A DNA stretch of 14,716 nucleotides from CAMDMI01 sp036759185 (GTDB lineage Bacteria > Bacteroidota > Bacteroidia > Cytophagales > Flexibacteraceae). The DNA lies in contig DAIOVD010000106.1 in assembly GCA_036759185.1 (NCBI GenBank), positions 1 through 14,716 of the forward strand. Direction: 5' to 3'. This document shows positions 7,144 through 13,444 of the stretch, in pieces; positions within the stretch are counted from its first letter, which is position 1, and each line of letters opens with the position of its first letter. A program made the position numbers and the translations under genes. Under the pieces are notes generated by a model. That model saw nothing but the letters and a program-made list of their open reading frames with translations, was not told where the DNA came from and made no database searches.

Positions 7144-8289
7144 TTGAAAAAGATTTTACTTGTATTTGGCACCCGGCCGGAAGCCATTAAAATGGCACCG
7201 GTTTACCTGTCACTCCTTCAGCATTCCGATCATTTTCTGGTGGAAGTGTGCATTACAGGACAGCATAAAGAAATGCTTGATCAGGTAATGGAGTTTTTTG
7301 AAATCGAAGCACACTACGATCTGAAGGTGATGAAAACCAATCAGACCCTCACGGAGCTTTCTGCCAATATTCTGATGGGGATGAAAGATGTGCTGGCGGA
7401 ATCTAAACCCGATCTGGTTCTGGTTCATGGTGATACAACAACTTCAACCATGGCCGCATTGTCTGCCTATTATGCCGGAATTCAGGTTGGTCATGTTGAA
7501 GCAGGTCTCCGGACCTTCGACAAATGGGCCCCTTTCCCGGAAGAAATGAACCGTGCCATCACCGGCCGCCTGACCGATTTTCATTTTGCCCCTACACAGG
7601 GTTCCAGAAACAATCTGCTTCAGGAAAATGTGTCGGATGATTCCATCATCGTGACAGGAAACACCGTGATTGATGCCCTCCTTTTTTCGGTTGAAAAAGT
7701 CCGCAGACAGACTCCGGACCGGTGCCGGAAGATTCAGGAAAAGCTGGATTTCAGCAAGCCCGTTATTCTGGTGACAGGTCACCGAAGAGAGAATTTTGGT
7801 CAGGGCGTACTCAATATTTGTGAAGCTCTTCTAGAAATCAGCCGTTCAGCCGATGTGGAAATTGTCTACCCGGTTCACCTCAATCCCAATATCAAAGGAC
7901 CTGTTCATGAATTGCTGGGAAATCAGCATAATATTCATCTGATCGAACCTTTGGATTACGAATCCTTTGTCTGGTTGATGGACGCCTCCTACCTCGTGAT
8001 TACCGATTCCGGCGGTGTGCAGGAAGAAGCCCCGTCCTTAGGAAAGCCGGTTCTGGTGATGAGGGACAAAACCGAAAGACCTGAAGCGGTGGAGGCTGGA
8101 ACGGTCATTCTGGTGGGCACTGATTCAGACAAAATCGTGGAAGAAACCCTTGAATTGCTCCGGAATAAAAACCGGTATGACCAGATGAGCCACCTGCACA
8201 ATCCCTATGGGGATGGCAAGGCAGCCGACCGGATTTCCAAATTCTTACTAAAACATTTTCAACTTACAATCAGTCAATCAATCGCATAA
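7144..8289 (+). CDS. wecB: UDP-N-acetylglucosamine 2-epimerase (non-hydrolysing)
   Basis: This enzyme interconverts UDP-GlcNAc and UDP-ManNAc in the cytoplasm. The 381-residue length is normal for WecB/MnaA. Family motifs are GTRPEAIKMAP (residues 9-19), HGDTTTS from H95, E119-AGLRT, E133-EMNR, H213-RREN and DSGGVQEEA (about 283-291). These cover the catalytic acidic residues and the histidine of the E. coli enzyme. The start is TTG at 7144, directly giving L/MKKILLVFGTRPEA, which matches the family N-terminus; no in-frame ATG precedes the motif. It lies 9 bp after the BY-kinase gene and 4 bp before wecC. Being the non-hydrolysing type, it would supply UDP-ManNAc to WecC and not free ManNAc, which bears on the substrate of the NeuB-like enzyme downstream. 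Confidence 0.95.
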   Translation: MKKILLVFGTRPEAIKMAPVYLSLLQHSDHFLVEVCITGQHKEMLDQVMEFFEIEAHYDLKVMKTNQTLTELSANILMGMKDVLAESKPDLVLVHGDTTTSTMAALSAYYAGIQVGHVEAGLRTFDKWAPFPEEMNRAITGRLTDFHFAPTQGSRNNLLQENVSDDSIIVTGNTVIDALLFSVEKVRRQTPDRCRKIQEKLDFSKPVILVTGHRRENFGQGVLNICEALLEISRSADVEIVYPVHLNPNIKGPVHELLGNQHNIHLIEPLDYESFVWLMDASYLVITDSGGVQEEAPSLGKPVLVMRDKTERPEAVEAGTVILVGTDSDKIVEETLELLRNKNRYDQMSHLHNPYGDGKAADRISKFLLKHFQLTISQSIA

Positions 8290-8293
8290 TCGA

Positions 8294-9499
8294 ATGAGTG
8301 TGAAAGAACGAATCTGCATCTCAGGACTAGGCTACATCGGATTACCCACCGCTGCACTGCTTGCCAATTGTGGATATATTGTCCATGGCGTGGATGTAGT
8401 CTCTTCGGTGGTGGATACCATCAACCGGGGTGAAATTCATATTGTTGAGCCTGATCTGGATGCCTTTGTCCATGCAGCTGTAAACTCGGGGCATCTGAAA
8501 GCAGCCTTAGGTCCGGCAGAAGCAAATGTATTCATCATCGCCGTGCCGACTCCGTTTCATGTTGATCTGAGTCCGGATATAACCTATGTTTTGTCAGCAA
8601 GCCGATCCATTGCCCCTTTCCTCAAACCAGGTAATCTGGTTATTCTTGAGTCAACCTCACCGGTTGGCACAACCGAAAAAGTTAAGGCAGAGATTGAAAA
8701 AGCAGGAGTCGATACTTCGCAGTTGTACTTTGCCTATTGTCCTGAGCGGGTTCTGCCTGGTCATGTGATGAAGGAACTGATTGAAAACGACCGGATTGTG
8801 GGTGGACTTGACCCTATAAGCACCGAAAAAGTAGCGGCCTTTTACCGTACCTTCGTGAAAGGCGCCGTCCTCGAGACAAATGCCCGGACAGCAGAAATGT
8901 GTAAGCTCACAGAAAATGCAAGCCGGGATGTCAGCATTGCCTTTGCCAATGAATTGTCGATGATCTGCGATGATCTCGGAATCAATGTCTGGGAACTGAT
9001 TGAACTGGCCAACAAGCACCCACGTGTCAATATTCTCCGTCCGGGAACGGGAGTTGGCGGTCATTGCATTGCGGTGGATCCCTGGTTTATTGTGGCGCAA
9101 AGTCCCGAAAAGGCCAAAATTATCCGCCAGGCGAGGGAAGTGAACAATTTTAAAACGAAATGGGTGGTGGAGAAAATCATCAATACCTGCCTGCGTTTCC
9201 GGATTGATCATAAGAAGAAGCCAAAGGTAGCCTGTCTGGGTCTTGCGTTTAAACCGGATATCGACGATCTGCGGGAATCCCCGGCTGTAGAAGTGGTGGA
9301 GAAACTTCTGGCCGAGAAAATTGATTGCCTCATCGTGGAGCCAAATGTCGAATCTCACCCGCATTTTACCCTCACCTCAATTGACAGTGCTCTGGCAGAT
9401 GCCGATATCCTGGTTCTGCTCGTTGGACACAAGACTTTTAAAAAGCGTATTTTTCCGGAAGGAAAGCCTGTGCTTGACTTCGTTGGATTGCCTTACTAA
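8294..9499 (+). CDS. wecC: UDP-N-acetyl-D-mannosamine dehydrogenase
   Basis: This NAD-dependent enzyme oxidises UDP-ManNAc twice to UDP-ManNAcA, an acidic sugar donor. It is 401 residues long, in the usual range for the UDP-glucose/GDP-mannose dehydrogenase superfamily. The N-terminal Rossmann motif is GLGYIGLPTAALLA (about residues 11-24). A central CPERVLPG motif (about 152-159) and KLTENASRD (K204, N208) contribute to catalysis. The catalytic cysteine is C258 in GTGVGGHCIAVDPW. The C-terminal nucleotide-sugar domain has GLAFKPDIDDLRESPA. The GGHCIAVDPWF version fits WecC better than UDP-glucose dehydrogenases, and pairing with wecB 4 bp upstream supports ManNAc as substrate. No Shine-Dalgarno is seen before the ATG. 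Other UDP-HexNAc dehydrogenases (for example WbpA-like) remain possible. Confidence 0.92.
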   Translation: MSVKERICISGLGYIGLPTAALLANCGYIVHGVDVVSSVVDTINRGEIHIVEPDLDAFVHAAVNSGHLKAALGPAEANVFIIAVPTPFHVDLSPDITYVLSASRSIAPFLKPGNLVILESTSPVGTTEKVKAEIEKAGVDTSQLYFAYCPERVLPGHVMKELIENDRIVGGLDPISTEKVAAFYRTFVKGAVLETNARTAEMCKLTENASRDVSIAFANELSMICDDLGINVWELIELANKHPRVNILRPGTGVGGHCIAVDPWFIVAQSPEKAKIIRQAREVNNFKTKWVVEKIINTCLRFRIDHKKKPKVACLGLAFKPDIDDLRESPAVEVVEKLLAEKIDCLIVEPNVESHPHFTLTSIDSALADADILVLLVGHKTFKKRIFPEGKPVLDFVGLPY

Positions 9500-9532
9500 A
9501 TAGAAACGGAACTTTATTTTAACCTCGAAAAC

Positions 9533-10414
9533 ATGTTCGATTTTTCATACCAGGCCCCGAAAGTGATTGCCGAAATCGGTTGCAACCACATGGGCGACAT
9601 GGAAATTGCCAAAGACCTCATTCGTCTGGCAAAAGAATGCCATTGTCAGGTGGCAAAATTTCAGAAGCGAAACAACCGTGAACTTCTCACCGAAGATCAA
9701 TACAATGCCCCGCATCCGAATCCCTGGAATTCCTACGGAGAAACCTATGGTGCTCACCGCGAATACCTGGAGTTTTCGGCAGCCCAGCATCAGGAACTGA
9801 AAGATTATTGCGAAAGCATTGGTGTTGAATATTGCACATCCGTCTGGGATGTCACATCAGCCAATGAAATCATTGCACTCAATCCTGGATTTATCAAAGT
9901 TCCTTCTGCCTGTAACAACAATTATCCGATGCTGAAAGTGCTTCGTGATACCTATCAGGGAGAAGTGCACATCAGTTTTGGTATGACCACACAAGCTGAA
10001 GAAGAAGAAGTGGTGAAGTTTTTCGAAGAAACCGGTGCTGCGAAATCCCGGTTGGTGATTTACTCCTGCACTTCCGGATATCCGGTTCCATTTAAAGACA
10101 TCTGTCTTCTGGAAATCAACCGTTTGTACAAATCATTCGGAACCCGGGTGAAAGAAATTGGATTCTCCGGTCACCATCTCGGAATTGCCATGGATGTTGC
10201 CGCTTACACATTGGGAGCCCGCTGGATTGAACGTCATTTTACCAAAGACCGTACCTGGAAAGGAACCGATCATGCGGCTTCCCTGGAAGTTCCCGGCATG
10301 CAAAAATTGGTTCGCGATCTGGAACACACGTTTGAGGCCCTTCAGCCAAAAGGAACGGAGATTCTGGAAATCGAAATGGTACAACGTAAAAAACTTAAAA
10401 ACCAGAAGGTTTGA
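9533..10414 (+). CDS. NeuB-like nonulosonate synthase lacking the SAF domain
   Basis: This 293-residue TIM-barrel enzyme of the NeuB family condenses PEP with a hexose-derived aldehyde to give a nine-carbon 2-keto-3-deoxy acid. Catalytic features are kept: AEIGCNHMG with E14, AKFQ with K42, SGH with H214, ERHF with H235 (the two histidines that bind the metal in NeuB), and GTDH with D246. The usual SGE.tN segment is replaced by VPSACNNN (about 125-132), which suggests a distinct subfamily. Classical NeuB proteins have about 340-350 residues and end in an antifreeze-like SAF domain whose arginine contacts the sugar of the partner subunit. Here the chain stops after the barrel, and the next gene overlaps the stop, so this is not a frameshift. 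The substrate is not shown; a phosphorylated hexose is inferred from the HAD phosphatase four genes on. It starts 33 bp after wecC. Confidence 0.87.
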   Translation: MFDFSYQAPKVIAEIGCNHMGDMEIAKDLIRLAKECHCQVAKFQKRNNRELLTEDQYNAPHPNPWNSYGETYGAHREYLEFSAAQHQELKDYCESIGVEYCTSVWDVTSANEIIALNPGFIKVPSACNNNYPMLKVLRDTYQGEVHISFGMTTQAEEEEVVKFFEETGAAKSRLVIYSCTSGYPVPFKDICLLEINRLYKSFGTRVKEIGFSGHHLGIAMDVAAYTLGARWIERHFTKDRTWKGTDHAASLEVPGMQKLVRDLEHTFEALQPKGTEILEIEMVQRKKLKNQKV

Positions 10415-11154
10415 GTTTTCAGTCCTTAAAAACACTGGCTCTTATTCCGGCCAGAGGTGGCTCAAAAGGCTTGCCGAACAAAAACATCCTGCCTTTGGAT
10501 GAACACCCGCTTATTGCCTACAGCATTGCAGCCGGACGGAGCACACCCCTGATTGATCGGGTGGTGGTAACGACTGATTCACAGGACATTGCCTCGATTT
10601 CGAAGCAATATGGAGCCGATGTTCCGTTTATTCGTCCTGCTGAACTGGCTGGTGATTACACAACGGACCTTGAGACGTTTCAGCATGCGCTTCAATGGCT
10701 GGAGGAAAACGAAGGATATGTCCCGGATCTGATTCTTCAGCTGCGACCAACTTCGCCCCTTCGGTTTGTACACGAAATCGAGTCCTGTATTCAGTTACTG
10801 CACAATCATCCGGATGCCGAGTCCGTACGGACGGTCACTCCATCTCCCATTACGCCATACAAAATGTGGTTCATGGATGGAGAAGATCAACCGCTCCGGC
10901 CGCTTCTTTCGGTGGACGGAATCGATGAGCCATTCAACATGCCCCGTCAGAAACTGCCTCCAACCTTCTGGCAGACCGGTACCTACGATCTCATCCGCCG
11001 GGATGTGATTATGAAACGCAATTCCATGACAGGCAAAACCATTCTTCCCATCCGTGTGGAAAATGAACATGCCATCGACATCGACGATCTGGATTCCTTC
11101 CGGAAAGCAGAGCGGGTGATGAAAAATCTGGACTGCATTCGACCTAAGCTATGA
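10411..11154 (+). CDS. CMP-nonulosonate cytidylyltransferase (NeuA-like)
   Basis: This enzyme activates the nonulosonate with CTP to the CMP-sugar. It is 247 residues long, close to bacterial NeuA (about 220-230). Motifs are the nucleotide-binding loop IPARGGSKGLPNKN (residues 12-25), TTDS, LRPTSPLR (about 111-118), and the metal-binding aspartates in AIDIDD (D223, D225). The GGSKG loop is of NeuA type and not the KdsB type, which argues for a nine-carbon acid and against Kdo. The start is TTG at 10411 and overlaps the neuB stop by 4 bp (TTGA). In-frame stops at 10387 and 10396 and the lack of other near starts before the IPARGG motif make this the only good choice. It overlaps the next gene by 4 bp, indicating translational coupling. 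The exact sugar substrate cannot be read from the sequence. Confidence 0.9.
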   Translation: MSFQSLKTLALIPARGGSKGLPNKNILPLDEHPLIAYSIAAGRSTPLIDRVVVTTDSQDIASISKQYGADVPFIRPAELAGDYTTDLETFQHALQWLEENEGYVPDLILQLRPTSPLRFVHEIESCIQLLHNHPDAESVRTVTPSPITPYKMWFMDGEDQPLRPLLSVDGIDEPFNMPRQKLPPTFWQTGTYDLIRRDVIMKRNSMTGKTILPIRVENEHAIDIDDLDSFRKAERVMKNLDCIRPKL

Positions 11155-12113
11155 CGCAACAGGATCCCGTTCTGGTTATTGGCGGAGGTTCCATCGGAGA
11201 ACGCCACATTGGAAACCTGCTCACGCTTGGGTACACCGATATCGTGGTTTTGCGATCGCGAAATCTTCCGTTCAGGACAGTGGACGCATCAAAGGTCACC
11301 ATTGTCACCGACTGGGAATCGGCACTGGCCTTAAAACCGATAGCGGCATTTATTTGCACACCTACTTCACTGCACATTTCGCAGGCCATCATGTGTGCCG
11401 AAAATGGCATTTCCATTCTGGCTGAAAAACCACTTTCACACAACGGGGAAGGAATTGACGAGCTGATCGCCATCTGTAAAGAAACCGGTGTGTATGTGCA
11501 GGTGGGTTACATGATGCGGTATCATCCGCATGCGGAAACAATTAAGAAATGGATTCAAGACCAAACCTGGGGAAAGCTGGTGTCCTTTTCGACACATTGG
11601 GGAGAACACCTTCCCGACTGGCATCCATGGGAAGACTACCGGGAATCGTATGCCGCACGAAAAGAACTGGGAGGAGGCGCAGCACTTACCTTAAGCCACG
11701 ATCTCGATCTGGTTTTGTGGATGATTGAGTCGACTTTGGTTTCGCATCACCTGATTCAGAATTTCGCTTCCGGACTGGAAGTGAATGTGGACAGTGCAGC
11801 CGATTTTCTGCTGGGATTTGAAAATGGTGTAACGGGTCATGTTCACCTCAACTTTTTCCAGAAAGTCCCAAGAAGGGAATACCGCTTTGAGTTTACCGAG
11901 GCTTCCGTCTGTTTTGATTTTTTCAAGCATCTGATTGAAGTAAAAACAAAAGGAAACGTGGAGACCATCACCATGGAGAATTTTGAGCGAAACGATCTGT
12001 TTCTGAGACAAACAATCGGATTTTTCCGGAACATGGAGTCGTTTTCAATTGAACAATCCATACAGAATATTCAGGATGCTGCCAGAGTAACGCAGCTCTG
12101 TGATCCCTCCTGA
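11151..12113 (+). CDS. Gfo/Idh/MocA family oxidoreductase
   Basis: This is a 320-residue NAD(P)-dependent oxidoreductase with an N-terminal Rossmann fold, VIGGGSIGERHIGNL (residues 9-23), and the family AEKPLS motif with E92-K93-P94. GYMMRYHP follows (about 118-125) and begins the substrate domain, with GGGAALTLSHDLDL (about 173-186) placing the conserved histidine near the active site. Members oxidise or reduce sugar hydroxyls, often forming 3- or 4-keto intermediates. The start ATG overlaps the stop of the cytidylyltransferase gene (ATGA), so the two products are probably made together. Its place between the CMP transferase and an SDR suggests that the pair modifies the nonulosonate or its precursor, for example oxidation by one enzyme and reduction by the other. 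That step is inference, and the position modified is unknown. Confidence 0.88.
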   Translation: MTQQDPVLVIGGGSIGERHIGNLLTLGYTDIVVLRSRNLPFRTVDASKVTIVTDWESALALKPIAAFICTPTSLHISQAIMCAENGISILAEKPLSHNGEGIDELIAICKETGVYVQVGYMMRYHPHAETIKKWIQDQTWGKLVSFSTHWGEHLPDWHPWEDYRESYAARKELGGGAALTLSHDLDLVLWMIESTLVSHHLIQNFASGLEVNVDSAADFLLGFENGVTGHVHLNFFQKVPRREYRFEFTEASVCFDFFKHLIEVKTKGNVETITMENFERNDLFLRQTIGFFRNMESFSIEQSIQNIQDAARVTQLCDPS

Positions 12114-12131
12114 TTTCAAATCCTTACGAAA

Positions 12132-12950
12132 ATGAATTTTTTTGACATTCACGAAAAAGTAATCCTGGTGACCGGTGCCTTCGGTCTGATCGGGAAAGAA
12201 ATATCCAGAGGTTTCATTGGACAGGGAGCCAAAGTTGTACTGGCCGATCTCAATGAGGCCCGTATGCAAAGTCTGGAAATCGAACTCAGACAGGAATTTC
12301 CGGACGGAACTTTTCTTCTTCATTCACTCGATATTACAAATGACGAGAGCATTGCCTCCTGCCTGAAAGCGACCATTGATGCTTTCGGCCGGGTCGATGT
12401 GCTGATCAACAATGCGGCCATCGATGCTAAATTTGATAAAGAAAACAGCGGTCAGGTAAACCAAAGCCGCTTTGAAAATTATCCCATTGACCTTCTCCGT
12501 AAATCGGTGGAAGTGAACCTTACAGGAACCGTCCTGATGACACAGCATGTTTGCAGGCAAATGCTGTTGCAGGGATCCGGAAACATCATCAATGTGGCGT
12601 CGACCTATTCGCTGGTGGCACCCAACCAGAGTCTGTACGATTTTGGCGAGGGAACCAAGAACTTCAAACCGATCGATTACATCGCCACCAAGTCGTTCAT
12701 TCCAAACTTTACCCGATACATCGCGACCTTTTATTCAAAGGACAACATCCGTTGCAACGCCATCGTACCGCATGGAATTTACAACGATCACGACGAAAAA
12801 TTCCTTGTCAACTTTTCCAAAATGTCGCCACTTGGCCGCATGTGTGAGAGAGAAGAACTGAACGGACCTTTTACATTTCTGGCATCGGAAGCTTCGAGTT
12901 ATATGACGGGATCAGTTCTCGTGGTAGACGGTGGCTGGACAGCCTGGTAA
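12132..12950 (+). CDS. Short-chain dehydrogenase/reductase, PtmA-like
   Basis: This 272-residue classical SDR has TGAFGLIG for cofactor binding (about residues 13-20), NNAA at 93-96, catalytic Y183-IAT-K187, and a C-terminal FLASEASSYMTGS...VDGGW, typical of the family. The catalytic serine appears to be S157 in NVASTYS. Twenty-five residues lie between it and Tyr183 (usually about 12), because of an insert including YDFGEGTKNFKP. From memory, PtmA-type SDRs of Campylobacter flagellin-glycan loci share the APxxSxYE/D region, which supports a role in nonulosonate-type sugar synthesis. The ATG at 12132 is preceded by A-rich sequence without a Shine-Dalgarno, 18 bp after the Gfo/Idh gene. Aspartate-containing LADLN after the second strand suggests NAD preference (inference). 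The substrate is unknown. Confidence 0.9.
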   Translation: MNFFDIHEKVILVTGAFGLIGKEISRGFIGQGAKVVLADLNEARMQSLEIELRQEFPDGTFLLHSLDITNDESIASCLKATIDAFGRVDVLINNAAIDAKFDKENSGQVNQSRFENYPIDLLRKSVEVNLTGTVLMTQHVCRQMLLQGSGNIINVASTYSLVAPNQSLYDFGEGTKNFKPIDYIATKSFIPNFTRYIATFYSKDNIRCNAIVPHGIYNDHDEKFLVNFSKMSPLGRMCEREELNGPFTFLASEASSYMTGSVLVVDGGWTAW

Positions 12951-12964
12951 ACAAATACAGCATC

Positions 12965-13444
12965 ATGGCAAAAATTAAAATCTTCCTGACTGACGTCGAC
13001 GGAGTTCTCACCGACGCTGGTATGTACTACACCGAATCGGGTGACGAGCTAAAAAAATTCAATACACACGATGGAATGGGGATGAAACTCATCCAGCAGG
13101 CGGGTGTGAAAACAGGCATCATAACCACAGAAAATACAAAAATCGTCGAGAGGCGGGCAGCCAAATTGAAGGTCGATTATCTTTACCAGGGCGTTTATCC
13201 AAAGGTAAATGCGGCCAAAGAAATCTGCGAAAAGGAAGGAGTGAGTCTGGATGAAGTGGCCTACATTGGTGACGACGTGAATTGCCTCGAGCTGCTTTCC
13301 TGTGTGGGACTGGCGGCCTGTCCGGCCAATGCGCTGCCTAAAATCAAGGCGATTCCCGGCATCAAAATTCTGGAGAAAGCAGGTGGGGAAGGAGCCGTCC
13401 GGGAGTTTATCGACTGGATAATGGACAACCAGCTTCATGCTTAA
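12965..13444 (+). CDS. KdsC-like HAD phosphatase, probable nonulosonate-9-phosphate phosphatase
   Basis: This is a 159-residue capless (type C0) HAD phosphatase. Catalytic residues are D10 and D12 in LTDVDGVLTD, T54, K80 and D103/D104 in YIGDDVN. The C-terminal GGEGAVREF loop reaches the neighbouring subunit's active site in tetrameric relatives. KdsC of E. coli has TGRKAK and GGRG at the discriminating places. This protein has TTENTK with E56, R64 and K67, and GGEG, which I remember as the pattern of the Bacteroides thetaiotaomicron KDN-9-phosphate phosphatase (BT1713). The context of NeuB- and NeuA-like genes fits a nonulosonate-9-phosphate substrate better than Kdo-8-phosphate. The assignment of substrate rests on remembered sequences and needs checking. 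The ATG at 12965 is 14 bp after the SDR gene, and the 3' end overlaps the flippase gene by 8 bp. Confidence 0.88.
   Translation: MAKIKIFLTDVDGVLTDAGMYYTESGDELKKFNTHDGMGMKLIQQAGVKTGIITTENTKIVERRAAKLKVDYLYQGVYPKVNAAKEICEKEGVSLDEVAYIGDDVNCLELLSCVGLAACPANALPKIKAIPGIKILEKAGGEGAVREFIDWIMDNQLHA

Noticed and set aside
8657..9364. 235-residue open frame on the minus strand inside wecC
   Set aside because: It lies antisense to a well-supported dehydrogenase, its translation resembles no family I recognise, and such frames are common opposite biased coding sequence.
9533..10414. A frameshifted or truncated full-length NeuB
   Set aside because: The stop is followed at once by the overlapping cytidylyltransferase gene, leaving no room for a displaced SAF domain in another frame.
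12965..13444. Annotation as kdsC (Kdo-8-phosphate phosphatase)
   Set aside because: Discriminating residues (E56, K67, GGEG) and the NeuB/NeuA-like neighbours favour a nonulosonate-9-phosphate substrate. Kdo synthase and KdsB-type genes are absent.
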